A stretch of 19,114 nucleotides of DNA from DTJG01 sp964532995. GTDB lineage: Bacteria > Ratteibacteria > UBA8468 > B48-G9 > DTJG01. A model generated the notes under the pieces. That model searched no databases. It saw only the letters and a program-made list of their open reading frames with translations, and was not told the DNA's origin. The position numbers and the translations under genes were made by a program. The DNA lies in the NCBI GenBank assembly GCA_964532995.1, contig CAZHJN010000036.1:1-19114 (forward strand). Reading direction: 5' to 3'. Below, one piece after another: positions 8,370 to 15,697 of the stretch. Within the stretch, counting starts at the first letter, position 1; the number at the start of each line of letters is the position of its first letter.

Positions 8370-9287
8370 TCAAATCTTCTTTATGCGAATTTTAACTTTT
8401 TTTCCACATGCCTTTGGAGTATATCTGATAAGCAGGTCCTTTGCGTATTCCAGTACTTCAATATCCTGGGTTTTTCCTCTCACCAGAACCACAGGACCCG
8501 CAACATTATAAACTTCAAGGACACTATCTTCTTTCTTTTTCCTCTTCAATAAGGATTCATTATCTTTTTCATTTCTGCCGACAACAATCAAACAGTTCCT
8601 GCACCAGAAAATCCTTCCATATTTCAAAATCTTCACATCCTCCATTTTGCATTCAGGCCATCTTCTGAAAAGCTCTTTTAACCTTGCCGCAAAAATCCGA
8701 TCCGTCAGAAGGCAACCGCCTGCGGGTTGTGAATACCCTGAAATATTAAAATTTTGTGCAATTTCAAGTTGTTCTTTACGGCTTCTGCCTGAAATTCCAA
8801 GCAACTTTTTTCTATTAACAAGTCCTGCAAGTTCAGGCTCTGTAGGAGGCAAAAGTTTTGCGGAAAGTGGTCGTAGAATTAAACCACTTAAATCAGACCT
8901 TTTTTCAATAAGTTGTAAAAGATTTCTTGTTTGAGAAAAAGGTCTCTGATTGAGAACTTCACCGGAAAAGATAAAAGAGGCATTTTCCTGTTCCATAATT
9001 CCTGCTGCAATCTTAAACATATAAATCTTGCAGTCTATACATGGATTGATTCCAGCACCATAGCCATACTCAGGGTTTTTAACAATATCAAGATATTTCT
9101 CGTCCATTACTACAACCTTTGCTTTCAAACCCATAAAATCCAGGGTTTTCTGTTCAGCCAGTTCATGATGAAAAAACGGAGATGCAAATATAATAGGTTT
9201 GACATCTATCCCCTGGTCAAGCATAAGTTTTGTCGCAATCATAGAATCAAGCCCGCCAGAAATAAGTCCAATCGCTTTTATTTTCAT
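8370..9287 (-). CDS. PP-loop ATPase, ThiI/MnmA-like tRNA thiolation type, with NFACT-R-like C-terminus
   Basis: From the ATG at 9287 the protein has 305 residues. Residues 1-20 hold the N-type PP-loop SGGLDS (10-15) that adenylates a substrate. NPCIDCK (Cys83, Cys86) and PAGGCLLTD (Cys192) supply candidate sulfur-handling or metal-binding cysteines. The C-terminal part, from about residue 215, includes an IVVGRNEKDNE segment and then VAGPVVLVRG, resembling the NFACT-R domain described in proteins of RNA quality control and tRNA modification. The combination suggests a tRNA-thiolating enzyme, but it lacks the THUMP domain of ThiI and the full MnmA architecture. A GTG at 9320 is an alternative start with a closely spaced AAGG before it; the ATG has no clear ribosome-binding site. 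It diverges from purB and overlaps the HAD gene or lies just upstream of it. Confidence 0.7.
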   Translation of the reverse strand: MKIKAIGLISGGLDSMIATKLMLDQGIDVKPIIFASPFFHHELAEQKTLDFMGLKAKVVVMDEKYLDIVKNPEYGYGAGINPCIDCKIYMFKIAAGIMEQENASFIFSGEVLNQRPFSQTRNLLQLIEKRSDLSGLILRPLSAKLLPPTEPELAGLVNRKKLLGISGRSRKEQLEIAQNFNISGYSQPAGGCLLTDRIFAARLKELFRRWPECKMEDVKILKYGRIFWCRNCLIVVGRNEKDNESLLKRKKKEDSVLEVYNVAGPVVLVRGKTQDIEVLEYAKDLLIRYTPKACGKKVKIRIKKI

Positions 9288-9342
9288 ATAAGAAAGAATG
9301 TAATCAGGCAGAATAAGCACCGCCTTAACAGATTAGATTTTG

Positions 9343-9356
9343 ATGCAACGCTGCAT
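9343..9356. repeat. Small inverted repeat upstream of purB
   Basis: ATGCA and TGCAT are exact reverse complements separated by four bases (ACGC). The element lies in the 149-bp region between the divergent PP-loop gene and purB, about 45-60 bases upstream of the purB -35 box. It could be an operator half-site pair, but a 5-bp arm is short and may be chance. Confidence 0.2.
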
Positions 9357-9399
9357 ACTGGTAAATATCATAATTTTATCTGCATTAAATTGTTTTCAG

Positions 9400-9428
9400 T
9401 TGCTCGCAAAACCAAAAGTTTATATAAT
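9400..9428 (+). promoter_or_regulatory. Sigma-70-type promoter of the purB operon, probably leaderless
   Basis: A -35 box TTGCTC (9400-9405) is followed, after exactly 17 bases, by a perfect -10 box TATAAT (9423-9428). The purB ATG starts at 9437, only eight bases after the -10 box, where transcription would be expected to begin. The bases between hold no Shine-Dalgarno sequence. The mRNA would therefore start at or one or two bases before the start codon. This is the clearest promoter in the window and would drive the long operon that follows. Confidence 0.7.
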
Positions 9429-9436
9429 ATTATACT

Positions 9437-10726
9437 ATGATACCGAGATACACAAGAAAAGAGATGGGTCAGGTCTGGAGTGAGGAAAGCAAGTTTTCAG
9501 CTTATCTTGAGGTTGAAATAGCTGTTCTTGAGGCATATGAAAAACTTGGCATAATACCATCAGAAGCCGTCAGGCACATAAAAGAAAATGCAAGGGTGGA
9601 TGTTAGAAAAATTGAAGAAATAGAAAAAGTTACCAATCATGATATCATTGCCTTTGTGGAACAGGTCGGTGAAACAATAGGCGAGTTTAGCAGATATTTT
9701 CATTTTGGGATGACATCCTCAGACCTCGTTGATACAGCTACAAATATTCTGCTTGTAAAAGCAACCAATATCCTTATCGAAGACCTCATTGTTTTTTCTG
9801 AAACACTGAAACAGCAGGCAATTAAGTATAAAGATTTAAGTCAGATAGGCAGAACTCATGGAGTTCATGCAGAACCGATAACATTTGGTTTTAAAATTGC
9901 GGGATGGTACTTTGAAACCAAAAGAAATATCGAAAGATTGAAAAAAGCGATGTCTGAGATCAGCGTGGGTAAAATCTCAGGGGCTGTGGGAACATATTCA
10001 AATATTAATCCTGACGTGGAAAAAATAGCTTGCGCTAAATTGAATCTTGAACCGGAAATTTTTTCAACACAAATAATCTCACGGGACCGCTATGCTTCAT
10101 ATATTGCCACACTTGGTGTTATTGCGTCATCGTTTGAAAAAATTGCTCTTCAGGTCAGGTTGCTTCAACAAACAGAAATTAACGAAGCAGCAGAACCTTT
10201 TGGAAAAGGGCAAAAAGGTTCTTCAGCCATGCCGCACAAGAGGAACCCGGTATTGTGTGAAAGAATCTGCGGTCTTGCCAGGGTAATCAGAACAAATACA
10301 ATTATTGCGATGGAAAATGTTGCCCTCTGGCACGAAAGAGACATAAGTCATTCTTCTGCAGAAAGAATTATACTTCCTGAAACCACAATTCTGCTGGATT
10401 ATGTTATAAACATTACCAATCAGGTTATATCCGGTTTTGAGGTTTTTCCTGATTCTATGGAGGAAAATATTAACCTCACAAAGGGTTTAATATTCTCGCA
10501 ACGGGTTCTGCTCACATTATGTGATAAGGGACTTCCAAGAAAACAGGCATATGAAATTGTGCAGAACAACGCCATAAAATGCAAAAAAGAAAACAGACAT
10601 TTCATGGAAGTTCTCCTCAATGACGAAGAGGTAAAAAAACATCTTTCAGAACAGGAGATAAAAAATTGCTTTGACATCCACTGGTACCTCAGAAATATCG
10701 ACCATCTTTTTAAAAAACTCAAATGA
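9437..10726 (+). CDS. purB: Adenylosuccinate lyase
   Basis: This 429-residue enzyme of the fumarase/aspartase superfamily catalyses two steps of purine synthesis: SAICAR to AICAR plus fumarate, and adenylosuccinate to AMP plus fumarate. The superfamily signature GSSAMPHKRNP is at residues 261-271 and contains the catalytic flexible-loop serine. Other active-site regions are TSSDLVDTA and GRTHGVHAEP, which supplies a catalytic histidine. Length and order match the shorter bacterial PurB type. The start is fixed by the family's MIPRYT-like N-terminus; there is no ribosome-binding site, in line with a leaderless transcript. The stop overlaps the next start as ATGA, so the downstream gene is translationally coupled. 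Confidence 0.96.
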   Translation: MIPRYTRKEMGQVWSEESKFSAYLEVEIAVLEAYEKLGIIPSEAVRHIKENARVDVRKIEEIEKVTNHDIIAFVEQVGETIGEFSRYFHFGMTSSDLVDTATNILLVKATNILIEDLIVFSETLKQQAIKYKDLSQIGRTHGVHAEPITFGFKIAGWYFETKRNIERLKKAMSEISVGKISGAVGTYSNINPDVEKIACAKLNLEPEIFSTQIISRDRYASYIATLGVIASSFEKIALQVRLLQQTEINEAAEPFGKGQKGSSAMPHKRNPVLCERICGLARVIRTNTIIAMENVALWHERDISHSSAERIILPETTILLDYVINITNQVISGFEVFPDSMEENINLTKGLIFSQRVLLTLCDKGLPRKQAYEIVQNNAIKCKKENRHFMEVLLNDEEVKKHLSEQEIKNCFDIHWYLRNIDHLFKKLK

Positions 10727-11751
10727 AGCGGATGTTTCTTTCCTTTCAAAATGGACTTGCCCTTTTCAAAAGAAACAAAATCAGCGGAGTTGTTATTGAA
10801 AAGTGCAACATTGAGAATATAAGAAAAATGCAAAACAGAGGCTGCTGGATAAGAAATGCTTCTGTTTCAATACCTGAGTTACACTATTTCAAATTTTTCC
10901 AGTATTCAGAAAAAGGATTCCCCGGATTGAGTATCATTCGAGCCAAAGGGAAAAATATTGGAATAAAAGAAGATCACACATATTTTCTCGCGGATTTCAT
11001 GACAGTTGATGGAAGAAGAATTGTTGATATTCCAAACATCTCAGAAGAAGAAACAGAAGTCTTAACTTATGAGATTTTGAAAACATTTGATTATTTTGAT
11101 TTTACAGTTGTCAAACCAGGACAGATTCTCGCCTGTTTTCCCGGCACATACCCTTATAGAAACTGGGCTTTCCCTTTTCAGTTGGTAAATTGTAATTATC
11201 AGGAGCATCTTCCTGATGATGGAACATCGCGAACTCTTGTAAGAATTATTGAGAATTCGTGGAGGTTACTGGAAAAACATCCTGTAAACAAGGTAAGGGT
11301 GGATCTTGGCGAAAATCCTGCCAATTTTATCTGGTTTCACAGTCAGAATAAGCCGGTTGAGAAAATAAACCTGTTCTCTGAATCAATACCAATTCAAAAA
11401 ATATTCTGGTCGAGCAACAAAAAACTAAATGATATTGCCATTTTTCTCGGATTTCGTATTGTTGACAGGATCCCTGATGCAACTGAAGAAAACTCTCTTG
11501 TATGGTTGAATGTTGAACCACAGACATATGATACAATAGGAGTTATTCGCACATGCGAATTTATTGATAAGGAAATAATTTCATTATTCAGTAAAAATGT
11601 GGAAAAACTTATAATCGGATTCAATGATGGTTTTCATAACGGCACCTGTAATACCTTAAACTTTTTATATCCGGCAAATAAGGTCAATCTTTTTAAAAGA
11701 TTATTGCTGACCAGAAAAACCGCTGGATGTTTTCTCTTAGAAAATGAATAA
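10723..11751 (+). CDS. Degenerate aPGAM-like (alkaline phosphatase superfamily) protein, probably catalytically dead
   Basis: This 342-residue protein has no obvious active family, but its layout follows archaeal-type, cofactor-independent phosphoglycerate mutase (aPGAM, ApgM). Residues 51-62 (PELHYFKFFQYS) align with the aPGAM PGSxxAHLxxFGYD region. Residues 84-102 align with the DxAFRxNFxT segment. HPVN (186-189) and NPANFIW (198-204) match the substrate domain. VEPQTYDTIG (264-273) sits where VEAPDEAGHxG should be. The nucleophilic Ser, the metal-binding Asp and His of the last motif and the DRRAGR arginines are all replaced. About the first 25-30 residues of the family, including the metal-binding LDG motif, are missing. 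The gene is open over its full length and tightly coupled between purB (4-bp overlap) and folK (8-bp overlap), so it is probably translated. The assignment rests on remembered family motifs and needs a profile search. Confidence 0.6.
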   Translation: MKRMFLSFQNGLALFKRNKISGVVIEKCNIENIRKMQNRGCWIRNASVSIPELHYFKFFQYSEKGFPGLSIIRAKGKNIGIKEDHTYFLADFMTVDGRRIVDIPNISEEETEVLTYEILKTFDYFDFTVVKPGQILACFPGTYPYRNWAFPFQLVNCNYQEHLPDDGTSRTLVRIIENSWRLLEKHPVNKVRVDLGENPANFIWFHSQNKPVEKINLFSESIPIQKIFWSSNKKLNDIAIFLGFRIVDRIPDATEENSLVWLNVEPQTYDTIGVIRTCEFIDKEIISLFSKNVEKLIIGFNDGFHNGTCNTLNFLYPANKVNLFKRLLLTRKTAGCFLLENE

Positions 11752-12202
11752 AGTCATAATTGCAATTGGAACCAATGTGGGAAACCGCAAGCAGAATATA
11801 AAAAGGGCTCTTGAACTGTTATCAAAAAAAATTGAAATATTAAGGATGTCCTCCTTTTATAGAACAAAACCCCGGGAAGGAGTTTCAGGCGGCTGGTTTC
11901 TCAATGGAGTGATTTCAGCAAGGACCTCAATGAGTCCTGTCATACTACTCAGGTTTCTTCAGTCAATAGAAAATGAAATGGGAAGGCCTGTGAACCACGA
12001 AAAAAACACCGAGCGAATAATTGATCTCGATATACTTTTTTATGATAACAGGGTAATACGGAAACCCAATCTTCTAATACCTCATCCAAAACTGACAGAG
12101 AGAAAATTTGTATTAAAGGGCCTGAATCAAATAGAACCGGAGTTTGTTCATCCTGAAAAGGCAACTAAAATAAGCCAATTATGGAAGGAACTTAATAAAT
12201 GA
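11744..12202 (+). CDS. folK: 6-hydroxymethyl-7,8-dihydropterin pyrophosphokinase (HPPK)
   Basis: This is a 152-residue enzyme of folate synthesis that transfers pyrophosphate from ATP to 6-hydroxymethyl-7,8-dihydropterin. Family motifs appear in order: IAIGTNVGNRKQNI at the N-terminus, SSFYRTKP near residue 40, FLNGV, the basic loop up to RIIDLDILFYDN, where the two Asp residues bind Mg2+, and IPHPKLTERKFVL. Length is typical for a stand-alone FolK. The gene starts eight bases before the end of the aPGAM-like gene and ends with a 4-bp ATGA overlap into panC, so all are co-translated. No folP or folB lies in the window. Confidence 0.94.
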   Translation: MNKVIIAIGTNVGNRKQNIKRALELLSKKIEILRMSSFYRTKPREGVSGGWFLNGVISARTSMSPVILLRFLQSIENEMGRPVNHEKNTERIIDLDILFYDNRVIRKPNLLIPHPKLTERKFVLKGLNQIEPEFVHPEKATKISQLWKELNK

Positions 12203-13041
12203 AAATTCTGTATACAAAACAACAGGTGAGAAACTTAGTAAACGAAACAAAACTGAAAGGGAAAAAGATAGGTTTCGTACCGACGATGGGATATCTTCAT
12301 CACGGGCATGTAGCTCTGATAAAAAAATCAAAAGAAGATGGTTGCTTTACAATAGTTTCAATTTTCGTTAACCCATTGCAGTTTGGACCAGCAGAAGATT
12401 TTCAAAGATACCCAAGAGACACAGATAGAGACATATCCATACTGGAAAAAGAAGATGTTGATGCGGTATTTATACCATCGGAAGAGGAAATGTACCAGGA
12501 TCCACATATTGCAGAAGTCAATGTTCCGTATCTATCTGATACACTTGAAGGAGCATACAGACCCGGACATTTCAGGGGCGTTTGTACTGTGGTGGCAAAA
12601 CTCTTTAACATCGTGCAACCTGAAAGAGCATACTTTGGCTGGAAGGATGCTCAGCAGCTTGTCATAATAAAAAAAATGGTTGTTGACCTTGATTTCGATA
12701 TTGAAATTGTTCCTGTAAAGACTGTAAGAGACCCTGATGGACTTGCAGCAAGTTCACGCAATATCTATCTTCCACCGCAGGACAGAAAAAAAGCACTTAT
12801 TCTTTCAAAAGCTTTACATAAAATCGCTGAAATGGTAGAATTATATAATATGAAAGAAGTCCAGGTGCTTATCGATGAAGGGAAAAAGATAATAAATTCA
12901 GAAGAAGTGATACTGGAATATCTTGAAGCAGTTGACCTTGAAACCATGAAACCCGTCTCAATCATCAAAAAAAATACAGGGATTCTGGGTGCAATAAAAA
13001 TTGGCAGTATAAGATTGATTGATAACATAATCTGGGAATAA
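12199..13041 (+). CDS. panC: Pantothenate synthetase (pantoate--beta-alanine ligase)
   Basis: This is a 280-residue ATP-dependent ligase joining pantoate and beta-alanine to pantothenate, the coenzyme A precursor. It belongs to the nucleotidyltransferase superfamily. PTMGYLHHGH carries the HIGH-type ATP site. SIFVNPLQFGPAEDFQRYPR forms the pantoate/beta-alanine pocket. FGWKDAQQ and the KMSKS-like AASSRN complete the active site. Length and order are normal. It starts inside the last codon of folK and is followed, after one base, by panD, whose product supplies beta-alanine, so the two genes form a functional pair. No panB (ketopantoate hydroxymethyltransferase) is present in the window. Confidence 0.96.
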   Translation: MKILYTKQQVRNLVNETKLKGKKIGFVPTMGYLHHGHVALIKKSKEDGCFTIVSIFVNPLQFGPAEDFQRYPRDTDRDISILEKEDVDAVFIPSEEEMYQDPHIAEVNVPYLSDTLEGAYRPGHFRGVCTVVAKLFNIVQPERAYFGWKDAQQLVIIKKMVVDLDFDIEIVPVKTVRDPDGLAASSRNIYLPPQDRKKALILSKALHKIAEMVELYNMKEVQVLIDEGKKIINSEEVILEYLEAVDLETMKPVSIIKKNTGILGAIKIGSIRLIDNIIWE

Positions 13042-13042
13042 A

Positions 13043-13429
13043 ATGCTTTATCCGGTATGCAGGGTAAAAATAAAGGGCGCAACAGTAACAGATAAAAAGC
13101 TGTACTACGATGGAAGTATAACGATCCCTCGTGATATTCTTGAGGCAGCTGACATTCAGGCAGGAGACATGGTAGATGTTCTTAACCTCAATAACGGCGC
13201 CAGAATAACAACATATGTGATTGAAGGAGATGAAAAAACAGGCGAAATATGTTTGAATGGTCCGGCAGCAAGATTTTTTGAAAAAGATGACCAGATTGTT
13301 ATACTTGCAATCTGTCTCATGACAGAACAGGAAAGAAAAAAATCCAGAATGAGAGTTGTGTCTTTATCTGATGGAAACCTGACCATCAAAGTGGAGGGAA
13401 AACATGCCAGGCATGAAAAAGGCATTTAA
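13043..13429 (+). CDS. panD: Aspartate 1-decarboxylase (pyruvoyl-dependent)
   Basis: This 128-residue proenzyme makes beta-alanine from L-aspartate for PanC. Self-cleavage is expected between Gly24 and Ser25 (YDGSITI), giving the pyruvoyl group. The key positions of the E. coli enzyme are matched in number: Lys9, Tyr22, Arg54 and Tyr58 (NGARITTY), Thr57, and Asn72 and Ala75 (LNGPAA). Position 11, His in E. coli, is Lys here. The C-terminus is slightly extended beyond VVSLSDGN, with a basic tail. The ATG lies one base after the panC stop; no strong ribosome-binding site is seen, so coupling to panC is likely. The last 26 bases overlap the radical-SAM gene. Confidence 0.93.
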   Translation: MLYPVCRVKIKGATVTDKKLYYDGSITIPRDILEAADIQAGDMVDVLNLNNGARITTYVIEGDEKTGEICLNGPAARFFEKDDQIVILAICLMTEQERKKSRMRVVSLSDGNLTIKVEGKHARHEKGI

Positions 13430-14813
13430 GAAGTACAGTACAAAACATGCCCTCTCCGGGGTATTAAAAATTCTTCCATATCTTTCAGATCAAAACATTC
13501 TGCGAATTTTACAAATAGCTGAAAAATCATCTGTCAATCCGGCATTCAAGGAAAGGGTTCTGGTCCTTGAGGAAAAAATAAAGAATGGGCATCCTGCCCT
13601 TCAAATTATAAGGCGCCTCAATAAACAGCTTTCTTCTGTACCAAAGAAAAAACTGATATCAAACCTTTTCTCAAATGCAATGTTTGAGGGAACCGCAAGA
13701 AGACAGGAAATTCTGGCAAAAGAAGGATGGAGACCCCCCTTCTTTTTTGTTTTGAGTCCGACAATGAAATGCAATCTGCACTGTACAGGGTGTTATGCAG
13801 CCCAGTATGCAAAAAAAGATGTGATTACAACTGATGAAATTGACAGGCTGTTCAGTGAAGCCAAAGAACTTGGGATCTATTTTGTAACCATCAGCGGTGG
13901 AGAACCTTTTTATAGAGAAGACCTTCTGCATCTCTGGGAAAAACACAATGATATGTTTTTCCTTGTCTACACTAACGGAACCTTAATTGATGAAAAACTT
14001 GCGGCAAAATTGAGAGACCTTGGAAATGTTGCTCCTGCGATAAGCATTGAAGGATTCAAAGAAGAAACTGATAAAAGAAGAGGCCCCGGGGTGTACGAAA
14101 AGACGCTTGAAGCATGGAAAAATCTCAGGGAAAATGGTGTGCTCTTTGGATTTTCTGCGACATGCACAAGATATAATAGCGAGGTGATTTACAGCGATGA
14201 TTTTGTTGATTTCATGATAGAGCAGGGTGCTCTTTTCGGATGGTATTTTCAATATATTCCAATTGGCCGGAAACCTGACACAACACTCATGGCGACTCCC
14301 GAACAGAGGGCATGGGCGAGAGAAAGGCTTGAGCACATAAGAAATACAAGAGCGATTATACTTGCTGATTTCTGGAATGATGGTCATCTTGCAGGTGGTT
14401 GCATTGCCGGTGGAAGGGTTTATTTTCATATAAATGCCCATGGAAATATTGAACCATGCGTATTTACTCATTTTACAAAGAGCAACATCAGGGATACAAC
14501 AATCAGACAGGCGTTACAGAGCGATTTTTTCAAAATAATTCAGAAAAATCAACCATATTCAAAGAACCTTATGTGTCCCTGCATGATCATAGATAATCCT
14601 CATGTACTCAGAACCATAGTTGCTCAGACAGGAGCAAAACCATCTTATCCTGGCGCTGAGTCCATCATCACTGAAAGTGCTGATTTTCTGGATGAATACG
14701 CCAGAAAAATTCATGCTATCTGGGATCCTGTATGGTCTGAAAAATATGATTCAGGCAGAAAACTGAAAGGGCTTGATGCGGAAGTTGCGGCAAAACTATT
14801 TAACAATAAATAA
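13404..14813 (+). CDS. Radical SAM protein with SPASM-like C-terminal cysteine cluster
   Basis: This is a 469-residue radical-SAM enzyme of unknown reaction. An alpha-helical N-terminal region of about 110 residues precedes the radical-SAM core, in which CNLHCTGC gives Cys123, Cys127 and Cys130 for the [4Fe-4S] cluster, and SGGEP (164-168) binds the SAM amino group. The C-terminal part has Cys333, Cys352 in GNIEPC, and the pair Cys391/Cys393 (CPC), a pattern like SPASM or twitch auxiliary-cluster domains. Family functions include peptide, cofactor and lipid modification, and I cannot choose between them. The start is supported by GGAGGG five bases upstream inside panD, and the reading frames overlap by 26 bp. 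It sits between panD and the oxygen-detoxification genes, which does not reveal its substrate. Confidence 0.8.
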   Translation: MPGMKKAFKKYSTKHALSGVLKILPYLSDQNILRILQIAEKSSVNPAFKERVLVLEEKIKNGHPALQIIRRLNKQLSSVPKKKLISNLFSNAMFEGTARRQEILAKEGWRPPFFFVLSPTMKCNLHCTGCYAAQYAKKDVITTDEIDRLFSEAKELGIYFVTISGGEPFYREDLLHLWEKHNDMFFLVYTNGTLIDEKLAAKLRDLGNVAPAISIEGFKEETDKRRGPGVYEKTLEAWKNLRENGVLFGFSATCTRYNSEVIYSDDFVDFMIEQGALFGWYFQYIPIGRKPDTTLMATPEQRAWARERLEHIRNTRAIILADFWNDGHLAGGCIAGGRVYFHINAHGNIEPCVFTHFTKSNIRDTTIRQALQSDFFKIIQKNQPYSKNLMCPCMIIDNPHVLRTIVAQTGAKPSYPGAESIITESADFLDEYARKIHAIWDPVWSEKYDSGRKLKGLDAEVAAKLFNNK

Positions 14814-14838
14814 ACACCCTGTTTACAGAATTCCCATA

Positions 14839-15530
14839 ATGAAATATAAAAGTAAGGTAAGTGACGTTATAACCAGAACTCTATCTGTGAAAAGTATAAG
14901 AATTGAGAAAAACGATAATATTCCCTTTAAAGCAGGACAATTTTTCAAGATTTTTTCTGACAGTGAATCTAGATTCTTTCAGTTTCCTGTTCTCCAGAAA
15001 GAAATTATCTTGAATTCACAAAAAGACTTACTGAAAGCTTTTTTTCAAAACGGTTGGATAGCCTGAAAAATGGAGAAGATGTAATTCTGGAAGGTCCATA
15101 TGGCAAGTTTATACTGGATAACCAGGACGAGAAATTGGTTTTTATAGCAGGTGGTATAGGAATAACACCGGTTTTCAGTATTCTTGAAGATATTTATTTA
15201 AAAAAAGAAAAAAAAGATTGTGTTCTTTTTTATGGAAATAAGAGAATGAACGATATTCCTTTTTACGATGAGTTAAAATCACTGACATCGGCAATCAATT
15301 TAAGAATAAAATACTTTATTGAGGAAGAATCCGAACTTGATGAAAACTGCTTCTGCAGGGGCATTCTCGATTTCATACAAATAAATAAAGAATTAAAGGA
15401 TTTATCTGATAGAACGGTCTTAATATGTGGACCTGATAAAATGGTTGAGAAAATGTTGCTGGAAATCAAAGGCACAGGATTGAAGACAAAAATTAAAACA
15501 GAGAAGATTATAGGCTATAAGGGAGGATGA
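14839..15530 (+). pseudogene. FAD/NAD(P)H-dependent reductase (FNR-like), single-base frameshift
   Basis: The two pieces read as one ferredoxin-NADP-reductase-like protein of about 230 residues if one base is restored in the T run at 14977-14979. The first piece carries the FAD-domain start (PFKAGQFFKIF) and reaches the FAD motif RFFS; the frame breaks exactly there. In the other frame the text goes on without a break (CSPERNYLEFTKRL, then LKNGEDVILEGPYGKF) into the NAD(P) domain with AGGIGITP and ICGPDKMVE. As read, the first frame ends in a stop at 15064-15066. There is no [2Fe-2S] cysteine cluster at the end, unlike PyrK. The likely role is to pass electrons from NAD(P)H to the adjacent rubredoxin and flavodiiron protein. 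The family-like start is ATG 14839; ATG 14776, with GAAAGG before it, is an alternative. It could be a true pseudogene or a sequence error. Confidence 0.8.
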
Positions 15531-15531
15531 T

Positions 15532-15689
15532 ATGAAATTTGTATGCAAGATATGCGGTTATTCTATGATCCTGAAAAAGGGGACGAAAGCCAGAATATTT
15601 CACCCGGTGTAAAGTTCAATGAACTGCCTGATGATTGGACATGTCCTGAATGCGGCGCTGGAAAAGATGAATTTGAACCTGTTTCATAG
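15532..15689 (+). pseudogene. Rubredoxin, single-base frameshift
   Basis: This is a gene of about 52 codons. The first ten codons read MKFVCKICGY, the first iron-binding CxxCGY loop. Reading on in the same frame gives an unrelated tail and a stop at 15610-15612. One base later in phase, the text continues as YDPEKGD, then the PGVKFNELPDDWTCPECGAGKDEF segment with the second CxxCG loop, ending at TAG 15687-15689. A single base is therefore missing near 15562-15563. All four Fe-binding cysteines, and Trp and Tyr/Phe of the usual core, are otherwise present, and the total length fits rubredoxin. A strong GGGAGG ribosome-binding site is present, overlapping the end of the reductase gene. It would carry electrons to FprA. 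Confidence 0.85.
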
Positions 15690-15697
15690 GAGAAGGT

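Noticed and set aside
8931..9440. 169-residue plus-strand frame across the start of the PP-loop gene and the purB promoter
   Set aside because: Antisense to the PP-loop coding region, low-complexity basic composition, and it runs through the purB promoter.
14971..15566. Programmed -1 ribosomal frameshifting in the reductase and rubredoxin genes
   Set aside because: Neither TTCTTTC nor GGTTATTCT is a classic slippery heptamer and I see no obvious stem-loop downstream; a one-base deletion or sequence error is simpler. Kept only as a remote option.
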